From: Succinatimonas sp. CAG:777
Lineage (GTDB): Bacteria; Pseudomonadota; Gammaproteobacteria; Enterobacterales; Succinivibrionaceae
Direction: 5' to 3'
Assembly: GCA_000431835.1 (NCBI GenBank)
Contig: HF987961.1
Coordinates: 1-31,681, forward strand
DNA: 31,681 bases
Shown here: piece after piece, positions 8,088-14,912 of the stretch
Position numbering within the stretch: position 1 is the first letter of the stretch
How the letters are laid out: every line of letters begins with the position of its first letter
Notes under the pieces: generated by a model
The model's database searches: none
Told to the model about the DNA's origin: nothing
The model's input: only the letters and a program-made list of their open reading frames with translations
Program-made: the position numbers and the translations under genes

Positions 8088-8648
8088 TTAGAATTCTTCT
8101 AGCTCTTCCATAAAAGTATCGCAAACATCTAAGAGCTTATCTTTATATTCAGGATCTTTAGGATTGAGCTTATCTGGCAGAGAATCAACAAACTTACCAT
8201 CAAGTGTAAAATCATTACCTTCTTCAGTAATACGTAATCTTGAAGGTTTAATCACCAGATGAAGGTTGTCATTTTTTTCATCAAAGTTTCTAAAATCGAT
8301 ACTAATAACATCGACTAGTTCCAGTCTTGAAAGTATCTGCAAAGCAATGATGTAGAGATCAAAAGCAACTTTATCTTTTGAAATATCTGCAATTGGATCA
8401 AAGCTAAATGGCTCTGTATATGCTTTAACGAAATTAAAGAAATCTACTTTAATGCTATCTTTTGTTTTCCACTTTCCTTTATGCAAGTTTTTAAAGAGTG
8501 TGCTTAAACTTGCCCCTAGAATCAGTGCATAATTTTCATTTTTTGAAAAAGTATCAACTAAAGCTCTAACATAAGATTCTTCATTTTCGAGCTGAGAAAA
8601 TATCTTTTTTGAATATACTTTATCGAGTTGTTCAAACGGATCTAGCAT
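8088..8648 (-). CDS. Unknown protein, array copy 2
   Basis: 186 residues, function not recognised. This is the clearest family member: an acidic N-terminal helix, NENYALILGASLSTLF (about 37-52), the motif GKWKTKDSIKVDFF (about 58-71), a second hydrophobic segment ending ELVDVISIDF, a strand HLVIKPSRLRITEEGNDF, and an acidic C-terminus. There is no signal peptide or membrane span. A good Shine-Dalgarno (AGGGGA) supports the ATG at 8648. The 101 nt before copy 4 hold a 25-codon frame (7958-8035) whose TGA overlaps the ATG of copy 4. Confidence 0.8.
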   Translation of the reverse strand: MLDPFEQLDKVYSKKIFSQLENEESYVRALVDTFSKNENYALILGASLSTLFKNLHKGKWKTKDSIKVDFFNFVKAYTEPFSFDPIADISKDKVAFDLYIIALQILSRLELVDVISIDFRNFDEKNDNLHLVIKPSRLRITEEGNDFTLDGKFVDSLPDKLNPKDPEYKDKLLDVCDTFMEELEEF

Positions 8649-8730
8649 ATAAGCTATTTCCCCTTTTAGAAAATTCTGACATTGAATTCCTTTTAAAGAA
8701 TGAAAACAATTACTATTATTGAACTACCAA

Positions 8731-9339
8731 CTACTTAATCTTTAAGTAGCGGTTATCATAGACATCCAAAATAACTGTTATAACCTCTCCAAGCAATGTG
8801 CTTAGCTTATCTAATCTTTTTGAATAATCTCCTATTTCTTGAATGAACTTGAAATCATTTAAGAATGCATCTGCGTGATCTGTCAAACATATCTTTGATG
8901 ATTTAACTGTGATATTCATATTGCTAGGAGATGAATTGAATACATCAGTAAATTTAATGGTTACACCTTGCAACATAAACCCTTGCTCTGCTAGTTGTAA
9001 CACAAGATAGGCACTGCTTTTTACAAGTTCTGAATCTAAAGAAAGATCTGTTGATTCTGGTAAAACATCTATTTTTCCCTTTATATATGAAAAATATTCA
9101 ACGATTAATTTCTTTAAACTGTCCACAATGAGCTTATCTTTTTTGATGAGTCCACTTTCTAAACCTAAAAGAAAAAATGCCAGCACGTTGCAGTAAATAA
9201 AAGCTAAGTTTTTATTCGAAGAAAACATCTTTTCAAGATGCAAAGCATATTTTAGCTCGTCTGTTAGCTTGTCACCTTGTTTTGAGGGTGATTCATCAGC
9301 ATAATAATCTTCAAGGTAATCCTGATCAAATATATTCAT
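8731..9339 (-). CDS. Unknown protein, array copy 1 (promoter-proximal)
   Basis: 202 residues, function not recognised. It has an acidic Asp/Tyr-rich N-terminus (about 1-25). It is followed by the family's hydrophobic helix (SSNKNLAFIYCNVLAFFLLG, about 40-59), a KKDKLIVDSLKKL segment replacing the W-K-T-K block, then VTIKFTDV and a strand MNITVKSSKICLTDHADAF. These align with the ISIDF and IKPSRL blocks of its neighbours. It is likely cytosolic. Only a weak GAG-type ribosome-binding site precedes the ATG. As the first gene of the array its promoter should lie in 9340-9450, but no convincing -35/-10 pair was seen. Confidence 0.75.
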   Translation of the reverse strand: MNIFDQDYLEDYYADESPSKQGDKLTDELKYALHLEKMFSSNKNLAFIYCNVLAFFLLGLESGLIKKDKLIVDSLKKLIVEYFSYIKGKIDVLPESTDLSLDSELVKSSAYLVLQLAEQGFMLQGVTIKFTDVFNSSPSNMNITVKSSKICLTDHADAFLNDFKFIQEIGDYSKRLDKLSTLLGEVITVILDVYDNRYLKIK

Positions 9340-9653
9340 TTTTATAATCTCATCAATCGTTCAACCTTAATCTTAACAAAGATAAAATCAATTTAAAAAG
9401 AGGAGAGGATTATTTTGTGATAGATCATAAGGTTATGGGCAAAAAAAATGGGGAGCTTACAAAGAATGTGATTGACAAGAACTCAATTTGATAAGAGTAA
9501 ATTACGTCTTACTGAAATGTCTTCAAAAAAGCGGAGATTTTGATAAAATCTTTCAAAATTTGTATGTATATCAAATTTTTTAATTTTCAAACACTTATAA
9601 TACTTGTCATAGATTTCAAATCTGAACAGATCAAACAAACATAAGGAATGTAG
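9340..9653. other. Gene-poor stretch between the array and prmC
   Basis: AT-rich and without a recognised gene. On the plus strand it contains a purine-rich Shine-Dalgarno-like AGGAGAGGA (9401-9409) before a 24-codon GTG frame (9417-9491), and a consensus TATAAT (9596-9601) without a clear -35. It is followed by a strong plus-strand terminator at 9654-9690. These hint at a short plus-strand transcript, but none is proven. Confidence 0.5.
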
Positions 9654-9690
9654 CGGTATTAAGAGCGATCTTAATACCGTTTTTCTTTTT
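9608..9690 (+). ncRNA. Candidate small RNA ending in a strong intrinsic terminator
   Basis: The hairpin at 9654-9679 has a perfect 11-bp stem, a GCGA tetraloop (GNRA class), and is followed by TTTTTCTTTTT. This is a textbook plus-strand terminator, yet no plus-strand gene precedes it. A TATAAT at 9596-9601 would start a transcript near 9608 of about 80 nt. The -35 region is poor, so the 5' end is a guess; the transcript could begin further upstream. On the minus strand the same hairpin is not followed by a T-run, so it is not the prmC terminator. Confidence 0.35.
9654..9690 (+). terminator. Strong rho-independent terminator, plus strand
   Basis: Perfect stem CGGTATTAAGA / TCTTAATACCG with loop GCGA, then T5-C-T5. 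The T-tract overlaps the end of prmC, which is read in the opposite direction. Confidence 0.8.
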
Positions 9691-10525
9691 AGGCTTTAAA
9701 ACCTAATGTTACCCTGTCGCGCCCTTCAAGATCTTTTATTGTAGCTACCTTTTGATAGCCCTCATTTTTAAAGATCTCCTGAACACTTGGTCCTTGTAAA
9801 TAACCATGCTCTAAAAGGAGAGGTGCATTTTCTAAAAGATAATCTTTTGCTTTTGACGCGATAGTTCTAATGTCATCTAAGCCATCAGGTCCAGAAGTTA
9901 ATGCTGTAACAGGTTCAAAAGGAAGTGAAGATGCTTTTAAATGAGCGTCATTGTTCTCTATATAAGGAGGATTTGAAACTATCATTGAGAACTTTAAAGT
10001 TTTATCTATAGCACTAAACCAGTCAGACTCTATAAATTCAACCTCAAGATTTAAGTTTTTGGCGTTCTCCTGAGCAACCTCTAAAGCCCCATGAGAAAAA
10101 TCACAGGCATAAGCTTTGATGTTGTCTTTAAGCTCAGACTTTAAAGCTAAGATGATGGCGCCTGATCCTGTTCCCATATCAAGAATATTACCAGATGGTC
10201 TGCATTCTAAAGCTGACTGTACCAAAGTTTCGGTATCAGGTCGCGGGATCAGAGTATGCTCATTTACCTTTAACTTTAAGCCCCAAAATTCTTTGTAACC
10301 TAAGATATAAGCTACAGGATAACCTTTAGCTCTTTTTTCAATTAAAGCATTGAATTTAACTAAAAGAGAGTCATCTAATAACTCGTCATCATGAGTAATT
10401 AACTGAACTTTGGTGTAGTGTGTAAGATAAGAGAGGATTAAAGAGGCATCTAAGGATGAACTCTCAATGGAAGCGGCGCTAAGAGTTGCCCTAGCGCCTT
10501 TTAAAACCATAGCGATACTTAGCAC
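9689..10525 (-). CDS. prmC: Peptide chain release factor N5-glutamine methyltransferase
   Basis: PrmC (HemK) transfers a methyl group from S-adenosylmethionine to the Gln of the GGQ motif in release factors, which raises termination efficiency. The 278-residue length is normal. Visible are the helical N-terminal substrate-binding domain (1-85), the S-adenosylmethionine-binding loop DMGTGSG (116-122) and the catalytic NPPY (185-188). The start is GTG at 10525, whose G is also the last base of the prfA stop (TAGTG), so translation is probably coupled to prfA. An ATG five codons inside is a possible alternative. The prfA-prmC pairing, enzyme beside its substrate, is the common proteobacterial order. 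Confidence 0.96.
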   Translation of the reverse strand: MLSIAMVLKGARATLSAASIESSSLDASLILSYLTHYTKVQLITHDDELLDDSLLVKFNALIEKRAKGYPVAYILGYKEFWGLKLKVNEHTLIPRPDTETLVQSALECRPSGNILDMGTGSGAIILALKSELKDNIKAYACDFSHGALEVAQENAKNLNLEVEFIESDWFSAIDKTLKFSMIVSNPPYIENNDAHLKASSLPFEPVTALTSGPDGLDDIRTIASKAKDYLLENAPLLLEHGYLQGPSVQEIFKNEGYQKVATIKDLEGRDRVTLGFKA

Positions 10526-11619
10526 TAGAGAGCGCCTTGTGATGCCATCTGAGCTAACTGCTCAGCCTTAAACTCTTCGATAACTGGCTTTAAGATAAGA
10601 TCAAGATTACCTGATAAAACCTCATCTAGTCTGTATACAGTAAGATTGATTCTATGATCTGTAATACGGCTCTGTGGGAAGTTATAGGTTCTGATTCTGT
10701 CTGATCTGTCACCTGAGGATAAGATGCTGTGACGCATCTCAGTTGCCTGAGCATTACGCTTATCTTCTTCTAACTGAGCTAAACGAGAATATAAAACTTC
10801 CATTGCACGAGCTCTGTTCTGATGCTGTGAACGCTCATCCTGACACTCAACTACAATACCAGTTGGTAAGTGAGTAATACGGATTGCTGAATCGGTCTTG
10901 TTAATATGCTGACCACCGGCACCTGATGAACGATAAGTATCAATTCTCAAATCGGCTGGATTGATAACAGGAGCTTCAGCAGGTGGAATTTCAGGCAATA
11001 CCATCACTGTACATGCTGAAGTATGAACACGGCCCTGAGTTTCAGTTACAGGGACACGCTGTACACGATGACCGCCTGACTCAAACTTCATATAACCGTA
11101 AGCGCCTTCACCTGAAAGTTTGGCGATAAGCTCTTTATAACCGCCCATTTCACCTTCAGACTCTGAAACAATCTCTAACTGCCACCCCTTTGCATCAACA
11201 TAGTGTGAGTACATCTTAAAGAGGTCGCCTGCAAATAAAGCAGCTTCGTCACCGCCTGTACCGGCACGGATTTCTAAGAAGCAGTTGCAATCATCTCTCT
11301 TGTCATGAGGTAACAGTAATAACTGTAATTCATGCTCTAACTTTGCAACTTTTTCCTGAGTAGGGCCAATTTCTTCCTCAGCCATAGCCTTCATATCAGG
11401 ATCATCACCCTTTAACATCTCTTCCATCTCTTTGAGATCATCTGATGCTGTGGTGTATTCTTTAAATGAGGTTACAGTTACTTGTAATTGTGAATATTCA
11501 CGGTTTAATTCGCGGAATTTATCCTGATCGGCAATAATATCAGGCTGGCTTAATAACTGCTCAACTTCCTGATGGCGCTCTACTAGAGCTTCTAATTTAC
11601 GTAAAATAGACTCTTGCAT
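10525..11619 (-). CDS. prfA: Peptide chain release factor 1
   Basis: RF1 recognises UAA and UAG stop codons and triggers peptidyl-tRNA hydrolysis on the ribosome. The 364-residue length fits the family. The stop-codon recognition tripeptide is P-V-T (190-192), the P-x-T class that defines RF1 rather than RF2. The catalytic GGQ is at 235-237 within SSGAGGQHINKT; its Gln is the target of PrmC, encoded by the next gene. The ATG at 11619 has only a weak GAAAAG ribosome-binding site. hemA, which often precedes prfA in gammaproteobacteria, is absent here; a terminator at 11730-11780 separates prfA from the upstream gene. Confidence 0.97.
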   Translation of the reverse strand: MQESILRKLEALVERHQEVEQLLSQPDIIADQDKFRELNREYSQLQVTVTSFKEYTTASDDLKEMEEMLKGDDPDMKAMAEEEIGPTQEKVAKLEHELQLLLLPHDKRDDCNCFLEIRAGTGGDEAALFAGDLFKMYSHYVDAKGWQLEIVSESEGEMGGYKELIAKLSGEGAYGYMKFESGGHRVQRVPVTETQGRVHTSACTVMVLPEIPPAEAPVINPADLRIDTYRSSGAGGQHINKTDSAIRITHLPTGIVVECQDERSQHQNRARAMEVLYSRLAQLEEDKRNAQATEMRHSILSSGDRSDRIRTYNFPQSRITDHRINLTVYRLDEVLSGNLDLILKPVIEEFKAEQLAQMASQGAL

Positions 11620-11729
11620 AATTACTTTTCAACGTTAAAAAATTTTGGAGCTATTGTAGCAAATTTAAGATTTTTTTAAAGGCTGTAAGCGATTTTAAGG
11701 CGCTTTAGGATGAGTTGAAATGATGAACT

Positions 11730-11780
11730 AAAAAGGATGAACAGCAACTTTAGGTAATTACCGCAAATGTTGCTGTTCAT
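11730..11780 (-). terminator. Rho-independent terminator of the gene at 11824
   Basis: A perfect 12-bp stem (ATGAACAGCAAC at 11737-11748 with its complement at 11769-11780) encloses a 20-nt loop that itself contains the palindrome GGTAATTACC. On the minus strand it is followed by CCTTTTTAG. It isolates prfA-prmC from the upstream gene. Confidence 0.75.
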
Positions 11781-11823
11781 GTGTCGACTGAAATAAATTT
11801 ATAATCTTGAGTTAAAGCTAAAA

Positions 11824-12465
11824 CTAGTCTTCCTGCTTTTCGTTTAACTTCTTGCGCAGAATATCAGCATAATCCTTTACTATATTCTCAGGTACATAAC
11901 CTACAACAGTAAACAATGGATAGCCATCTACCTTAACTTCAACTACAGGCTCGGTTACATTGCGCTCTACAGGATTTGGTAAATAAGTATAAGTATGTAC
12001 CTTTACGTAGTGGTATGAAACGAAACCTTCAAAGTTTGAAACGCTGTAACCTGTTAAAGATACATAAACTAAATCTACAACCTGATCGATAGTAAGCTCA
12101 GGATAGGTGTACTTAGACTTTCCAAAATCCTCTTTTTGTTCTTCTATCTGTAGAGTATCTGCACTCTTTCCTTCTTCAGATTTAGGAGCCTCATTTACTT
12201 TATCGAAGGCTTTAATAATTCCCTTTAATGCATCTAATGCCTCTTCAGTGGTTAAAGTCTTTTGCTTGTTGAAAACATTTGTTCCGTCAATATCAACCTT
12301 TATACGCTGAACATGGTGGTGACCGTCTTCAGTTGCATTTGGAAGTCTTTTTCTCTGAGAAATCAGTTTTACTAAATGTCCATCAATAATAGAAACGATG
12401 TGGGCATAAGTTGGGGTTCCGGTGCTTAAATTAAAAAATGCCTCTTTAAAATTGGAACGATCCAT
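11824..12465 (-). CDS. Unknown protein, monocistronic
   Basis: 213 residues, function not recognised. The N-terminal part (about 1-65) is polar and contains a His cluster (DGHHHVQRIKVDIDG). A middle segment (about 66-118) is Lys/Glu-rich and probably disordered. The C-terminal part (about 120-205) is rich in Val, Tyr and Thr with an alternating beta pattern (VSYHYVKVHTYTYL, VVEVKVDGYPLFTVVGYV). There is no signal peptide or membrane segment. A perfect AGGAGG five bases before the ATG implies strong translation, and the gene has its own terminator, so it is a separate transcription unit. A 7-bp hairpin lies in the leader at 12494-12510. Confidence 0.75.
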   Translation of the reverse strand: MDRSNFKEAFFNLSTGTPTYAHIVSIIDGHLVKLISQRKRLPNATEDGHHHVQRIKVDIDGTNVFNKQKTLTTEEALDALKGIIKAFDKVNEAPKSEEGKSADTLQIEEQKEDFGKSKYTYPELTIDQVVDLVYVSLTGYSVSNFEGFVSYHYVKVHTYTYLPNPVERNVTEPVVEVKVDGYPLFTVVGYVPENIVKDYADILRKKLNEKQED

Positions 12466-12885
12466 TTGATCCTCCTTAATCTAATTGCTTGTCTTATTGC
12501 TTAGCAATAATCTTTTCAAATGTTTATATCGTATCTTCAAATCGTGTTTAACAGATTTTTTCACAATTTAATTTTGTGTTAAAACCGTGTAAATTTACGT
12601 TTTGCGTATTGAAACATAAGAAAAAGAATTTAAGTATAAGATAGATCACAAGATTTTCATTAGAAGAGAGATTTTTTGCAAATAATTTGACGTCCTGAAC
12701 AAAAATCTTGTAAACAAAGAGAGAGTTAAAGCTGAGATTGGCTTTTCATAATTCTGAACAAGTATACTATTCTTGAATTGCAAAAATGCCTAAAACAAGG
12801 TGTTGACTATTGCTATAATTTTGCAACTTGTAAGTCTCTGCCTTATATAAACAAGGTTTAAGAAAGTCTTGATAACTGTATAAAT
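12466..12885. other. AT-rich intergenic stretch upstream of the gene at 12465
   Basis: No gene is supported. It should hold the promoter of the minus-strand gene starting at 12465 but no convincing -35/-10 pair was identified. It contains a stem TTATTGC / GCAATAA with a TTA loop at 12494-12510, about 30 bases before that start, and a lone TATAAT on the plus strand at 12814-12819. Confidence 0.5.
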
Positions 12886-13397
12886 CTACTCCTCGTCGTC
12901 TTCATAAAAGCTATCATCGAAGTCTTCAGCATCATAACCATACTGCTTTACCGTTCCTACACTTTTGATACACTTTTAATGATTTATCTTTTTCTGCTTT
13001 TGAAACATGAATAACAAAATACCAGTCATCACCAAAATCATAATGAAAATAAAACCTTGTTCCCTTTTCCGGATTTAGGTGAGTTAATGGTCTGTGAATA
13101 TCATATTCGCCAAAATCATGAGCTGGATCTTCATATTCTATTTCTTCAGTACAATTTTCAGTCTTATCTGAGGAATTTGTTTCCTCAGTATCTTCAGCAC
13201 TGTCTTCCCAAAAGTCATAGGGACAGTAATCTTCACCTAAACTATAGGTAATAATTCCCTCTACATTTCTTAGCTTTGTTCTAAATTCATAACAAATGCT
13301 CAAAGTCAAAATCAAATGCATTCAAAATATCGCCAGCTAGCTCATCGAACTCACTACTTCCATCTACTTGTAACGTTCTGTAACAAGTTCTAGCCAT
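12886..13397 (-). pseudogene. Plasmid pRiA4b ORF-3-like protein gene with two frameshifts
   Basis: The middle frame (13321 to 12932) carries the family signature FYFHYDFGDDWYFVI, typical of the pRiA4b ORF-3-like domain. The proper N-terminus is in another frame, starting with ATG at 13397 and reading MARTCYRTLQVDG then ILNAFDFDFEHL. It joins the middle frame (YEFRTKLRNV) if one T near 13275 is removed. The C-terminus is in the third frame (VGTVKQYGYDAEDFDD, acidic end, stop at 12886-12888) and is restored by removing one more base near 12960. Corrected, the protein would be about 169 residues. The domain occurs in proteins annotated near plasmids and transposases; its biochemical role is unclear. 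Neither shift lies in a long homopolymer, so true decay is likelier than base-calling error. Confidence 0.75.
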
Positions 13398-13464
13398 TCC
13401 CTAAGGATATATTTTTAAGGTATAAAGCACGTTTTCCCTTTTGATTTTGTTATAGCTTATTTAT

Positions 13465-13498
13465 AAATTCAAAAGGATAACGTTACAAGCGCTATCCT
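13465..13498 (-). terminator. Terminator of the Srf-type operon
   Basis: A 9-bp stem with one G-U pair (AGGATAGCG / CGTTATCCT on the minus strand) and 7-nt loop, followed by TTTGAATTT, lies 23 nt after the stop of the last lipoprotein gene at 13521. Confidence 0.6.
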
Positions 13499-13520
13499 CA
13501 ACTTTGAAAGTAAATGATTA

Positions 13521-14009
13521 TTATTCACCTGCAGCAGCTTCAATCAGATCATCAAGATCATTTTGAACCTGTACTAACTCAGCTTTTTTCTGCATTACAC
13601 TGGCATCATCAGGAGTAGAAGCTGCCTTTTCTTTTGAAGCTCGTACTTTAGCAATTTTTTCTTGTAATGTCTTTGATAAAGCCTGTTTTTGCTTTAAGGA
13701 AGCTTCAACTTCATCTAACTTATTTGTAAGAGCATCTAACTCTTTTAGCTTTGCTTCGCGGTTATTAATAAGCTCTGCTCTCTTTTGTCCTAAAGCAATG
13801 ACTCTTTCTGATAATTCATGCTGTTCCTGAGCCAAATCATGAATTTCCTGTTTTTTCTGTTCAGAGCGCTGTGAATATGAACCTGATACTACACAGCCTA
13901 ATTTATCTAACATACCAGGATCGGTAATTTTAGGATCGCACTCTTCAGGTGTCATTGTGCAGGCAGTAAGCATTAATGGCACAGTACACATTAAGATTAT
14001 TTTCTTCAT
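13521..14009 (-). CDS. Coiled-coil lipoprotein, last gene of the Srf-type operon
   Basis: From the ATG at 14009 the product has 162 residues. It begins with a short signal (MKKIILMCTVPLMLTAC) ending in a good lipobox, L-T-A-C. The residue after Cys is Thr, not Asp, consistent with outer-membrane sorting. A short Cys-containing segment with DKLGCVVSGSYSQR follows, then a long Lys/Glu/Gln heptad-rich coiled coil to near the C-terminus. A GTG at 14030 would extend the frame by seven residues, but GGAG lies just before the ATG and the extension would spoil the signal peptide. A 24-bp palindrome lies directly upstream. The role is unknown; operon context suggests an envelope part of the Srf system. 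Confidence 0.8.
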   Translation of the reverse strand: MKKIILMCTVPLMLTACTMTPEECDPKITDPGMLDKLGCVVSGSYSQRSEQKKQEIHDLAQEQHELSERVIALGQKRAELINNREAKLKELDALTNKLDEVEASLKQKQALSKTLQEKIAKVRASKEKAASTPDDASVMQKKAELVQVQNDLDDLIEAAAGE

Positions 14010-14022
14010 AATAACTCCGTCA

Positions 14023-14046
14023 ATGAGCACTAAATTTAGTGCTCAT
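14023..14046. repeat. 24-bp perfect palindrome between the two lipoprotein genes
   Basis: The half-site ATGAGCACTAAA is followed immediately by its complement, 13 nt upstream of the ATG at 14009. As RNA it can fold into an 8-10 bp hairpin with no T-run after it, so it is not a classical terminator. It may be a processing or stability element, or a protein-binding site. Confidence 0.6.
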
Positions 14047-14090
14047 GAGTATAAAACTGTTATCTACAAGCTTTTAATTTTGCTATTTTA

Positions 14091-14861
14091 TTAAGCTGTA
14101 GTAATTCCGTTAACTTTGTTCTTTACAGCCAAAGTCTTCTCTGAGTAGTCTGCGATAGCACCTTCAAGTGCATTGATACTCTCATTGGTCTTAGCAATTT
14201 CCTCTTCAAGAGACTTTTGCTTTTTAAGAGCATTATCTGTATCAATAGCTCCAACTCCACCCTTGCCGTCTTTTAGACCTTGCAGGGCATCAGTCTGAGC
14301 TTGTAAGTTCTCCTTATCAGCATTTAAACGCTCCTGCATATAAGCTAGGTTCTTTGACATTTCATCAGCCTTTTTCTCAAGATCTGCTTTGGTCTTAGTA
14401 CCATCTTTAATGCCATTTTCAATCTGTTGAATCTCAGCTTCATCTGAAGCTAAAGTTTCATTAACAGATGCTTGCAAGCTCTGCGTACTCTTTAAAGAGT
14501 CCTGAACCTTAGCTTTAGTTGCATCTAACTGATCCTCAAGATTTGAGTAATTAGCACGTAATTTATCGAGCATGTAGTTACCAGTCATACCTACAGCACA
14601 GCCAGCTGCGGCAGCAGCAAGACATAATGCTTTTTTATCTTTCTTTAAAAGTAAGCATGAAAGACCTGCTAAAGCAGCACCACCTGCGCAGGCAACAGCA
14701 CCTGATTTTGAGAAGAATGAAGGCTCATCCTTCTTTAATTCTGGATTTACATTAGAGTCGCTTCCACCTAATGAAAACCCACCTGAGCTTGAACAGCCAG
14801 TGCCAGCTAAGGCTAAAGAAATTGCAACAGCTGCTGCTGTAAATTTGGTTTTAAATGACAT
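14091..14861 (-). CDS. Probable lipoprotein with glycine/alanine-rich hydrophobic segment and coiled coil
   Basis: The ATG at 14861 is chosen because AAGGA lies 8-9 bases upstream and the sequence starts a signal peptide (MSFKTKFTAAAVAISLALAG then T-G-C); an upstream ATG at 14897 would add 12 polar residues. The lipobox is imperfect because Gly occupies the -3 position. The mature protein of about 235 residues has a Ser/Gly-rich linker and two Ala/Gly/Cys-rich hydrophobic stretches (about 55-95), resembling glycine-zipper segments that can insert in membranes. A long coiled coil of Asp/Lys/Gln/Leu heptads runs to the C-terminus. It shares its general plan with the lipoprotein that follows, but not clear sequence. 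Inference: a periplasm-spanning or outer-membrane part of the Srf-type complex. Confidence 0.75.
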   Translation of the reverse strand: MSFKTKFTAAAVAISLALAGTGCSSSGGFSLGGSDSNVNPELKKDEPSFFSKSGAVACAGGAALAGLSCLLLKKDKKALCLAAAAAGCAVGMTGNYMLDKLRANYSNLEDQLDATKAKVQDSLKSTQSLQASVNETLASDEAEIQQIENGIKDGTKTKADLEKKADEMSKNLAYMQERLNADKENLQAQTDALQGLKDGKGGVGAIDTDNALKKQKSLEEEIAKTNESINALEGAIADYSEKTLAVKNKVNGITTA

Positions 14862-14912
14862 ATTGTTTTCCTTTGTTTGACCATTTGTTTTGTGCATTTT
14901 AATTGATGAATG

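Noticed and set aside
12814..12819. Plus-strand TATAAT considered as a promoter
   Set aside because: The only TTGACT nearby is five bases upstream, far too close for a -35, and no plus-strand gene follows.
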